From Euonymus europaeus (lineage: Eukaryota > Streptophyta > Magnoliopsida > Celastrales > Celastraceae), in assembly GCA_963580455.1 (NCBI GenBank), contig OY756966.1, positions 22,943,001 to 23,007,000 on the forward strand: DNA of 64,000 nt. Reading direction: 5' to 3'. The notes beneath the pieces were generated by a model. It worked only from the letters and a program-made list of their open reading frames with translations, made no database searches and had not been told where the DNA came from. Within the stretch, counting starts at the first letter, position 1, and the number at the start of each line of letters is the position of its first letter. The position numbers and the translations under genes were made by a program. This document shows positions 37,031 through 47,728 of the stretch, in pieces.

Positions 37031-39285
37031 TGATATATTAATTGGGGCATGAATCTAGTGTATAAATTTGAAATGAGGAATCAAATGATATAATGTCATT
37101 TTTTCGTTCCAATCACCCGTCAATTTATATTTTACACTTTCATTTTTGGTTAAACCGCTTTTCAAAAGAAACCCAATTCTATAGTACATGAGGATGATAC
37201 TACCTATAAAAAATGAGTATAAACAGTTAAACACAATGGCTTACTCATGTTGTCAACAACGTAAAAACAAAGTTAGTGATATTTTTGTAAATAATATTAT
37301 TACACGTATTTTCATAATGGTGATATTCACAATTGTGGAGCAGAACATTGTACTCCTTATGTAAGTATGATTTCAGAAGATTAACAGTTTCTAAGCATTT
37401 ATCAAAAAGCAGTTATCCGACGGCGGCTACAACATGAGGCTATAAAGGCAGTTATATTGTCTAAGGATCAACATAATTGCATCAATTGTCAAGCTCACAA
37501 AGCCTATAAATACAAATCAATCCCACATTTGTAAATTTCACTGTCTACTTAATAAAATATCAAACTTCATGAACGTATGCAAGTTGTCGAATAACGTATA
37601 TTCTTATTTTCTTAAAACTTTCTACTTTTACGTATTTTATACCTTTGTGCAAATCTTACATCGACAACAACATCACCTAATACTATTTTGATGAAAAAAA
37701 AGAGAAGAGATTTGATGTTATTATGTTATTTAAATAGAATGTCATTTTGGGAAAGAAAAATCTTTACTTTATGTAACTTTCAAAAAAGAAAAAGAAAAAA
37801 GAAAAAACCTAGCTTTTCTGTTACTTTATGTATGATTGGGAGGAACTATCCAAAGGGTGGCACGAACCGAATATTTGGGACCCAAGCTCGGCCTATATAT
37901 TCAGGCTTCGTGTTAAGCCTTCGACAAAAAAGCTCAAAATTTTTGAGCTAGTGGATCGAATTTCCGGGGGCCTAAAAGGGTCTTTGCTACACGTGATTTA
38001 AGTACCTGAGAGAGAAAAAAGTATGTGCCTATGTTCGGTATTCATTTTCAGCTGTTGGATTTATTAATTTTATCCAAGAAGTGAAAATATCCCGAATCAT
38101 AATTAGGACAAAAGACCCCAAAATCTTGTTAGCCTCTCATTCTCTCTCTCTCTCGCACACAATTTCTCTACCAAACTCGCATCTTCTCTCTATCTTGGAA
38201 AATTCATAAAGTCAAGACCTACCAAAAGTGGTACACGAAGCATAACTTGAGTCGGGCAATATAATCATCGAAGCATTCCGAGTCGGGCATCGAGTTGGGG
38301 CATGGTGAAAATCTCCATCGGGCACTTCACACGTTTCTCCATCTCTCTTCTCAGCAAACCCAAATCAGTTGGAAACAACATCTTCAAGCTCTGATTGAAC
38401 CCACCTCTGACTAAATCCATTGTTGACTGAACCCATCTCTGACTGAATCCAATTTGACCATCGATTGGGATCCTTTTAGTCGTGTTTTGCAAATAACAAT
38501 TGTGTTTGCTTACAAATGGTTGTTGGTGTGGGATTTTTCTATTTGGTTTATTGATAATGATCTCTTTTCTCTTCTTGATTACTTACAAGACTTGTCTGAC
38601 ATGGCTAGAATAATTAAGAATTCTACAATAAACCCTCACTTTCACTAAGTGATGGACCCAAACATGCGAATTTATATGTCACTCATGCACAAGCCATCAA
38701 ATTCGACTCAAACGAAGCATTCGTGTTGCTTCCTTTTCCTTCATACCACGATCCTACAAGATTAGAGCTTGTTGAAGAATGTTTTCGACTTTGATGAAGG
38801 CTGCGTGATTTGGGGAGATTTGATGGGGAAGTGTACTCAATGTAGAAAGATTTGAGTCTCTATGATGCAGTTTGCCCCAAGTTTGGTGCAGAGGAGAAAG
38901 TGTGAGAACCCTTTGACGCTTGAATGAGTTTTATCCAAATTTGATTTAAAATCACATTAGCTATTTGATTAAGATTTTAAAATTCAATAGCCATACCTGT
39001 TATACCTAGCGACTTGAATCCGTACAACAAAGGCCCTTTTAGTGGGGACTAACTGAGGAGAGCAGGACTTTTTTGAATTTGGTGTTTTATTTCTTTGGTG
39101 CGAACTCAAGCTTGAGGCCAGTCGAGACAAAAAAAAAAAAAACCTCTCTCTTTTTCTCTTATGACTTTTTCTCTCGGCAACAACCAGTGTTCTTCTTAGT
39201 TTGAGGAGGAGGGGCTTGTCTTCACCTTAGCAACACCTCCTCCTTCTCCATTATATTATCTATTCAAGTTTTCTTTCTTTGTCTA

Positions 39286-39409
39286 GCTATTTTCTATGCA
39301 ATTGCTTGCGATGGGTTTATCCCTTTGGCTATTTCTATGCAATTGCTTGCGATGGGTTTATCTCTTTGGCTATTTCTATGCAATTGTTTGCGGTGGATTT
39401 ATCCCTTTG
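39286..39409. repeat. 41-bp tandem repeat, three copies
   Basis: Units at 39286-39327, 39328-39368 and 39369-39409 all read GCTATTTCTATGCAATTGnT followed by TGCGrTGGrTTTATCnCTTTG; the first has one extra T. Confidence 0.93.
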
Positions 39410-40200
39410 ACTGATTAACAACTTAGGTTTGAAGATGAATGTTTTTGGGTATGAAGATGAAAGATCTATACTTCGATCTACCTCCAAATCTAGTTGGAAG
39501 ATTACTAAAATTGACAGATCGATTGGTCTTCATGTTGTATTAAGTTTGTTATGTCTATGGATCCACTACTGCAACCTTGATGCTTCATATCTCCCTCCAA
39601 TACAACTTGGTCATGTTAAGTCTTATCCCATGATGTATTTGCTTTCTATATGTTTTGCTACTATTCGATCGAAGTTCTCTCGATCGAGGCGCTCAAACCT
39701 ATTTTCAGGTGACTCAGTGAGTCAAAGGGGCCACAACTCTGAGTTACATTCTTTCTGTTTATATTTTACGTTTCACTTCAATGGAATAGACGACTATTTT
39801 CAATGCATTTGTTTGGAAAATTTTGTTTTATGAATTGTTTATTCCTACATCAATAATGTATCTTCTATCTTATTAATATAAATAACAAAGTCGCCAGCAT
39901 AAAAAAATAAAAAATAGAGGCATAAAGATCTGATGAACTATATTTCTTTAAGGATTTCACCTTTTTTTTTTCTTTTTCGAAGAGAAGGATTTCACTTTTT
40001 AGGATAAATACTTTAAATCTTAAAATTGTGATTTCCATTTGACCCTACAAACCCGTTCATTAATATGATCGGGCTGTTCACGTCTATGTCATTCATTTTG
40101 GGTTTGGGCTGAGCCCGCAACATTCTCCTGCCCATGAAAAACAAGCCGTGAACGTGTCAATGTATTATTGGGAGCTCATCTCATCAGCACCGACTTTCAA

Positions 40201-40208
40201 TATAAATA
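40201..40208 (+). promoter_or_regulatory. TATA box of eIF4A-III
   Basis: TATAAATA lies 150 bases before the ATG at 40358. This leaves room for a transcription start near 40235 and a ~120-nt leader, a normal plant arrangement. Confidence 0.6.
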
Positions 40209-40357
40209 AATTCTCATTCCCTAATCCTCCTCTAAAACGCAGTCGTGTCACATATATTTGAAGGTACCGTACGCGAGACAATACGAGCTTGCGGATCTTA
40301 GAAAGTTTTTCTGGTCAGACGGAACGACGGTTTTTGTGTAAGGAAACCCTAATTCCG

Positions 40358-43300
40358 ATGGCGACTACAGCGACAGCGAGCGTGGTGCCCGCGGGGAGGG
40401 CAGCACGGAGGGCGATGGACGATGACAAGTTGGTCTTTGAGACGACGCCTGGTGTAGACCCCATTTTGAGCTTCGATAAGATGGGAATCAAGGACGATTT
40501 GCTTCGTGGAATCTACGCATATGGCTTTGAGAAGCCCTCCGCAATCCAGCAGAGAGCCGTCATGCCTATTATTCAGGGCCGAGACGTCATTGCACAAGCA
40601 CAGTCCGGTACCGGCAAGACCTCCATGATTGCCCTAACTGTTTGCCAGACGGTCGATACAGCTAACCGAGAGTAATTTTTGCTCTGATATTTTGTTCCTT
40701 TTTCTTTATGGTTGTGCAACCCTAATTTGTTGTTTGTACTTTGAGTGTGATGTTTGTTAATTGCATAGTCCCTTAGTATGTCTACTCAAAATCAAAATTA
40801 TGTGGGTTTTACCGTGAGCGTTTCCTCCGAATATAATTATATTGTAGATGTGAGAAATTCATTTAGAATGGCACCAAGGTTGTGGCTTGCAATTACAATA
40901 TATATATATATATATATATCTATATATATATATGTATGTATATGTATGTATGTATATTCCACTCATTACAAATAACTGAGGCCTATGTCCCTCTGCCCAT
41001 CATACGACAAACCTAGTAAATTCTGTCCTGTCAGTTTGAATAACTTGTCCTAAAATGTGCTAGTAGTCTTTGGGGCTCTTATCAACTTAGTTCTGGGGCT
41101 TCTGGTGGAGAATCTGATTCCGATAACCTCAAATGGATTCCTTCTAGTTTTATATCTTTTTTTTAACCTGGTTTAAGTATTTTGCAATTTGTACCTTCCG
41201 AAAAGTAATTTATAATTTGAGGCTCTGGGCATGGTTGAGTATGTGTCTGTGGAGAACAGTGATGGACAGAGGATGTAACAATGTTTTGGGTCATGCAACT
41301 CAATGTTAATTACATCTCCAGTAGGCCAATGTGAAGGTTCTTGTAAAAATAGTTAGGGAAGGGCTTCTATTTTTCCTCTGTTGTTATTTTATGATTTATC
41401 ATCCAAAGTTTGTCAGTCATTTTTAAAGCAGTTCTGAGTATGCCAAGAAAGTAGACGCACATCCTTATGGTCCCTTATTTTTCTAAATTATTTGCAGGGT
41501 CCAGGCCTTGATAGTGTCGCCTACGAGGGAACTGGCATCTCAGACAGAGAAGGTAATATTGGCCATTGGCGATTATATTAACATACAAGCACATTCGTGT
41601 ATTGGTGGAAAAAGCGTGGGTGAGGACATTAGAAAGCTGGAACATGGAGTTCATGTTGTATCCGGAACTCCAGGCAGGGTATGTGACATGATCAAGCGGA
41701 GAACTCTACGTACCAGAGCCATTAAATTATTAGTCCTTGTGAGTTCACAATTCCCTTAGCCTCTATTTCACAGAGTTTTGCTTCTTCATTCTGTGGAGTG
41801 TTGAGACATCTGAATCACTTTCAAAAAGTACTGCTTTTGTGTTCTGTTAAGACATGGTTTATATTTTCCTGTGGGGAAGACCAGGCTCAGCCTATCCTAA
41901 TCCTTTTGTAATTTGGATTTTCTGACAGGATGAGTCCGATGAAATGTTGAGCAGAGGTTTCAAGGAACAAATTTATGATGTATATAGATACCTTCCCCCA
42001 GAGCTTCAGGTACTCTCTCTCTCTCTCTCTACGTTTATTTTTGGTTGAATTATTGACCACTAACTTGTCTCATTATTTTTTAAAATCACTGTCCTTCTCT
42101 AAGTAAAATAAGGAAAGTATCCAAGGTTATTTATTGCTTTTCAGTCCATTGTATTGAATGAATAATGATGCTTATGCCACTACATTGTCCTATCTGTCTC
42201 TACATAGCATATTTTAGTGTGTTGGTTTGTTTTCTTGTTTGCTATTCTCTTACTTTGTGCTGATTGAAAACGCAGATGTTTCAGTAATTTAAATTGAAAG
42301 TTTTGTTCTGAGGCAGTGTACCTTTTACTGCTTTTGTTTTCTGTTTATATATTGTGCTCTTCAATCAGCTTTTCCAATTGTACTTGCACTCAGAAGTTTT
42401 AACAGAGCATGGAGTTTGTTAATTGGTTCTTTTCCGATCTAGTGATTTTGTGCAATGAAATTCAGTTATTGTTCATTTACATTCTTCGGAATAAAGTAGT
42501 TTTGATGTTTTTGACTGCTGAAAGTCATGCGGTGAATCCTTGTTCCGCATGCTGTGACTGTTAATTTTAAATTTTTTGATCCTTTGTCACAGGTTGTCTT
42601 GATCTCGGCTACCCTTCCGCATGAAATTTTGGAGATGACAACCAAGTTCATGACAGACCCTGTAAAGATCCTTGTGAAACGTGATGAGTTGACTTTGGAG
42701 GTAATTATGATTCAAATATCTGTTCTGCTAGGAAGCACTAGTACGCCTAGCACCCTAAGGCACCCACACTGTGGGTGTGTTTGGGGTGCGTGTGCACTGG
42801 GATACGTACTGGGTGCGGAATTTTTTATTTTAATTTTGGATACGGCTGCAATACTACTCCAATTCAGCCAATTATGGCTGCTTCAAAAATTCTTCTTGAC
42901 CTGCGGCTCTCTGAAGTGATTTGTTTAGAATAATCGGAAGTGGTGGCAGCAGCATCGTTTGTGGCTGCGTGGTGGTGTTGGATGATTTGATTTGAAAACA
43001 AGTTTCTTGCAGAGAGAGAGAGAGAGAGAGAGAGCTTGAAGGAGACAAAACAACACGTCACTATACACTATTTTTTACAAACTAATCTCAGCCAGATTTC
43101 ATTTAATTGCTGGCCTGATTCCAGGGATGGTACCCAACCCTTTCTCAGAAGATGGTCTATTCAAACTTTATTTTGAAATTTTATTTAAATATATGAAATA
43201 ATGTTTATATAAGCTGTATCCAGCCGCACCCTTAGCCTAATTTTTGGAGGAAATGGCGAGTCCCCGTACTACGTAAGTACGTATCCCATATCGCACCTGT

Positions 43301-45177
43301 TGCACTATTGGTGCTTCTTAGCTGTTCTGTAAGCTTACTTTGAATGCGAATCTGAGATCCAATATAATCTGTTATTTAATTCCGTTTTATTGATTACAGG
43401 GCATCAAGCAATTTTTTGTTTCCGTGGAAAGAGAGGAGTGGAAGTTTGATACTCTCTGCGACCTTTATGATACCCTTACAATCACTCAAGCTGTTATTTT
43501 TTGCAATACCAAGCGTAAGGTAATACTCTATGCTTTTAATATCTTACCTCTGTAGCATATGGTACTGAAGACAATGCTGATTGAGATTTAATGTACCTAA
43601 TTGAAGTTTGGTTCTAAACTTACATTTTGGATGGAGTAGTAAACTACATGTCAAAGAATTGACATGTTTTGTGTATTTTAAAATTTAAAGTATTCATGAA
43701 AATTTAGAAGCATTGTACCATATATTTGAGATAGAACAGAGTGCTTGGGCTTTTTTTTTTTATCTTTTTTGATGTATTGTCTCAAAACACTGTTCAAAAT
43801 CTTCCTTTGAGCTTGAGCAAGATTCCAGTGTATAATGTGACGTTACTTTATTTAGGAAATAGAAGATATTGAATTTATAACTGGGCTATGGTTGGAAAAC
43901 TGAGAGTGTAAATTACCTTACTGAAGCAAGTGTTCCTTTGTTGAGGATGTAGTGTTGCACAGCTTCAGGAAGGCAATATTTTTCATATATTTCTTTTTGG
44001 CATCTCATTGTCATTTTTAATTCTTGGTTTTGTGTTTCTTTCAGAAACAATCTTGGATTTGAGTTTTGTATTCTAATCCTTGAATTATTAAAATTCCCAC
44101 TGGTGATACAGGTGGATTGGTTAACAGAGAAGATGCGTAGCTATAACTTCACAGTGTCATCAATGCACGGGGACATGCCACAGAAAGAGAGGGATGCCAT
44201 TATGCAAGAGTTTCGGTCTGGGGCAACCCGTGTCTTGATCACCACTGATGTTTGGGCTCGGGGTCTGGATGTTCAACAGGTTAGTCATTTTTCTCTCGTT
44301 TTTTTTCTTTACTTTTTTCCTTCTATTCCTTATTTACACTGTAAAAGAATTTCCCAGTGGCCTCTGCCGTCTTGAGCGAGATCTTGTGTCGATCAGCCTT
44401 GTCCTGAGAAGGGTGGCCTTCAGCCATTCGAGGTTTTTTAATTGATTGGACTTCTTAACAAAAGTGGTGCAAGCCTTGAGAAGTCTTGTGGTGATGCACA
44501 AATTTATGCTCTCCAGAAAGTTCTATTTCGCAAGACATTAATCATTTTTATAATAATGTGTCATACTGTCATTGTAGTTGGATCAGGTGGAAAGTAATTC
44601 TTTCAGCAGAAAGTCCCTGAATCTGGATTTGTTTTCTAGATATATTGGTTATGAATATCAATTTTATGACTTCGTGCTATCCACATGTTGTGGCGTTGAT
44701 TTGTGCTGTGTACTCGTGTAGTCATCTAGAGGTTCAAGGCATTAATTTCTAATTTAAAGAGTATTAGGATGGTGATGTCTAAACATGGTTCTTACTTCAT
44801 TTAACTTCTCTATGTTGTACTGTTCAGGTTTCTCTGGTGATCAATTATGACCTTCCGAACAATCGTGAGCTTTACATTCACCGGATTGGTCGTTCTGGTC
44901 GTTTTGGACGCAAGGTATCTATTATCGTTAATCTATTGAACTTAATTTTGTGAAATGGTTCTCGCTCGTGAGGTGCTTCATCTGCTCCTGTCACCTTTGA
45001 AACCTACTGGCTGAGTTTACTTTAATGATTGGGGGAATGATGGCTTTTACTATGTTTTTGCAGGGTGTGGCAATCAATTTCGTCAAGACTGATGATATCA
45101 AGATCCTAAGAGATATAGAACAGTACTACAGTACCCAGATCGATGAGATGCCGATGAATGTTGCTGATCTGGTATAA
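40358..45177 (+). CDS. EIF4A3: eIF4A-III, DEAD-box RNA helicase of the exon junction complex
   Basis: ATP-dependent RNA clamp that marks spliced junctions with MAGO, Y14 and Barentsz, acting in the nucleus, nuclear speckles and mRNA export/NMD. Eight exons: 40358-40671, 41498-41738, 41929-42009, 42593-42700, 43400-43519, 44112-44279, 44828-44914, 45064-45177; 1233 nt, 410 residues, matching the family's ~408. Motifs in order: Q motif [11 protein letters not shown], motif I AQSGTGKT, Ia PTRELA, Ib TPGR, II DESD (split so that D is the first base of exon 3), [62 protein letters not shown] and [20 protein letters not shown] are characteristic of eIF4A-III rather than eIF4A-I. The end is MPMNVADLV, where many homologues end in ADLI. 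Intron 4 carries a hAT element. Confidence 0.98.
40898..40960. repeat. (AT)n/(ATGT)n microsatellite in eIF4A-III intron 1
   Basis: An AT run interrupted by a C, passing into TATGTATGTA-type units. Confidence 0.9.
42728..43321. mobile_element. hAT-type non-autonomous transposon (594 bp) in eIF4A-III intron 4
   Basis: Ends CTAGGAAGCACTAGTACG and, on the complement, CTAAGAAGCACCAATAGTGC. Perfect 8-bp target duplication CTGTTCTG at 42720-42727 and 43322-43329. GGGATACGTACT-type words recur near both ends (about 42799 and 43280), as in hAT subterminal repeats. A (GA)n run sits at 43014-43034. There is no transposase coding sequence. Confidence 0.92.
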
Positions 45178-45344
45178 AGACTACTGGTGATCACTAACTG
45201 TTTAGTGGATTTGGGTGTGATGCAGATTTGTGTGGTTGATGTTTGCGGTTGCACCGCTGTTTTTCTTATTCGTATAAAATTGTGAAACCTTTTCTAAGTT
45301 AACTTGTCACTAACTTGTTTTATGATTATTATTATTCCTATCAG

Positions 45345-45428
45345 CACCTCGGAGGCTTAAGCAGCATTGCTGCTAAATTAGTAAATATGACTGTCTTTGC
45401 TCGTGTAGAGGTACTTCATTTTCTTTAG
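45345..45428 (+). other. Candidate alternative 3' exon of eIF4A-III
   Basis: If the donor G/GTATAA at 45171-45172 (within the codons before the stop) were joined to the acceptor TTCCTATCAG at 45335-45344, the reading frame would continue with HLGGLSSIAAKLVNMT and on to a TAG at 45426-45428, replacing the last Val by 27 residues. The frame is open across the 84 bases. I see no conserved motif, so it may equally be 3' UTR. Confidence 0.25.
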
Positions 45429-46211
45429 TTGGATGTTATTTCTGAAAGTGTGTGATGAGAGTTGCACGTAATTCAATACTTTTAATTGTTTTAATTCTTC
45501 CACAAATTAATTGTTCAAAAAGTTGTTTGGATTGGAAGTTAACTGAACACTTGTATGTTACTACTAATAGGCGCACAAATTTGGTTTTTGGATGATTTGC
45601 ATATGTTCATGATTAGGATATGAGGATAATGTTTCTAAGACATCAAGGAGGTTTCTGTTTTACAGTTTATGCAGTGTTTGTCTTTGAGTTGTTGCATCCC
45701 CAAATTCTTTTTTTTATAAATAAACAGGGATTAATGAAACTATAGTGATCATGAATTTAGTGACCTATGTGAAGGATATTCTGATCCTTGATCGCTTGAG
45801 CTTTTTTATTTTAGAATGGAAAAGTGTCTTAGCAATGTATATATCAATAGAGAAATAAGCTATTTCTGATATCTAATAATCATCACTAGGAATAAATACT
45901 ATCCTCATGATTAATTTTGTAGTTTATATCATGATTTTTGACTATGACAAGACCCATACATGGTAAACATATGAATTTTTTTTTATCATAAGCAAGCAAA
46001 CACGATTAGATGTGCAAGTGGACTTATGGTTGAGGGATAATTATTATGTATGTAAGGATTGAATCCTTTCAATAAAGAGTATGTTCGAATCCCTCTATTC
46101 CCAATAGGAAGATTGGACGAATCTACTTCAAATGATAAAAAAGTGACGAATCATGATCAAATATAAAACTTGGTTAAATGATGAACCTAGACCTTAAAAT
46201 TTATAAAACTT

Positions 46212-46270
46212 AAACCCTAAAATCATAATCAAATATAAACCCTAAAATCGTAATCAAATATAAATCCTAA
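46212..46270. repeat. 25-bp tandem repeat with AAACCCTAAA core
   Basis: AAACCCTAAAATCATAATCA plus AATAT occurs at 46212-46236 and, with one change, at 46237-46261, then a partial third unit. The AAACCCTAA resembles the plant telomere word, but the unit is 25 bp, so it is not a telomere array. Confidence 0.85.
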
Positions 46271-47380
46271 TACTTATCCCTAATATATATATAATAAGAC
46301 AATATATATACCTACCATCAATGTGCTTACAACCAGTGGGATAGATGCAGTTCTTCACTCAATAACTGTGCACAGAGCCAGACTAGAGAGAATCTAAAAG
46401 AGCTTTTTGCTGTGCTTCGCCCTCCTTCCTCGTTATGCCTTGTGACACACTGCTTGCGATACATTAATTTGTTTTGACGAGAATGGATGTTGGAAACTTG
46501 GAATTAGCCAATGCTTAAATATTTTCCCTCAGCTTTCTTGACCTTATTACCATACAGACAAATACACTAGTAGTAGTAGTAGTTAGTATTTGGTGGTACT
46601 GGTAGTAGTAATAAGTTCAAGAAAGCCGTGGAAAAGCATGCAAGCACCACCACCCTCATCTCCTCTTCATCTTCTTCTTCTTCTCTATCAAGAGTTTCCA
46701 TCTTCAAGTTATTTCTTTTGGTTTTGAGAATTCTTGTTTGTTTGTGGTTTATTTTTGTTTTCCATAAAATGAGGGAGGAGAGGGGAGGAGAGGAGAGGAG
46801 AGGAGACATAAAAGGGATTCACTCACTGAAATCATGGATTTGCACACACGTTTGGTTTGAACTTTGAATTGAATAGGATAGGATCTACAGTTTGAATTCC
46901 CATGACAAATGCGCACCGTTTCCGACCTGTCCGCCACGTTTTACGCTTAACGACTCCTCTGACTCAGTCTTTGCAGGTAATACCTCTCATGCCCCTCGAT
47001 TTTCAACTATTATCAAAAATATCAGCCTGCAATTTTACAGTCCATTTAATTACAATAAAATCATTGACCTATTTATGAATTTGATTAATTATTTTTAATA
47101 TAATTTTCATCCGAGTCTCGGTTCGATTGAATTCAAAATTTCACAATTAATTCTTCCCATTTAATTTTACTATTTTTAATGTTTCTAAATTCCCATGATA
47201 ACTCTCGGTATACTAGGACCCAATTAAATAAAAAATATGCCAACTGAATTTCTATTTATTTAAATTATACTATAAATATATTAATCTCAGTGAAAATCAA
47301 ACTTTTCGAGCCTTCTGGAATGTTTTAACATAAATAATTTGGACGAGTTCATAAAAGATTATAGCTAAGTAACGAATCTC

Positions 47381-47470
47381 GAGTAGCTTAGTTGACAAGC
47401 TGAGTCGTATGAAATTTCGAATCACGAGTTCGAGCCTCATTTCCTTCCTTGATTCAAGAAACAAAAAGAG
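47381..47470 (+). mobile_element. SINE-like tRNA-derived fragment
   Basis: A-box-like GAGTAGCTTAGTTGACAAGC and B-box-like GAGTTCGAGCCTC, 30 bases apart, followed by CATTTCCTTCCTTGATTCAA and an A-rich end. Related to 9885-10015. Confidence 0.5.
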
Positions 47471-47728
47471 GGAAGGTTTGAGGTGATGAATAAAATAAAA
47501 ACCAAACAAAAGAACATATTGACCATAAAAAAGTTATCATTATAAATTCTATAAGATAGATCTAGAAATATAAATAATTCTTTGGCATTGACAAAAGCAT
47601 GAAAACCAAATGATTTAATTACAACTTCTTGAACCCACATGAACTTTCCTGCTATCAATCCTTAAATTTTAAGCAAACCTAGAAAATCATACTAAACCAG
47701 TAACTCCAAGAGTAGCAGGCAGTACTAA

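Larger units (their letters stand above)
36169..40200. other. Repeat-rich intergenic DNA without a convincing gene
   Basis: This 4-kb stretch holds two tandem arrays (36309-36957 and 39286-39409), a SINE-like piece (36950-37030) and AT-rich filler. The 134-codon ORF at 39429-39833 has no recognisable domain. It sits between a 41-bp tandem repeat and an A-rich tail (39898-39917), so a degraded non-LTR element is possible but unproven. Confidence 0.5.
45429..47728. other. Intergenic DNA between eIF4A-III and YSL
   Basis: The converging genes end at 45177 (+) and 47729 (-). Contents are AT-rich DNA, a 25-bp tandem repeat (46212-46270), TAG and GGAGA microsatellites (46567-46615, 46770-46806) and a SINE-like fragment (47381-47470). 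No gene supported. Confidence 0.55.

Noticed and set aside
40289..40357. Upstream extension of eIF4A-III
   Set aside because: The apparent earlier start is a TTG codon; the first ATG in frame is 40358, which gives the family N-terminus.
46195..46280. Telomere-like AAACCCTAAA repeats
   Set aside because: The period is 25 bp rather than 7 and there are under three units, so it is a small tandem repeat.
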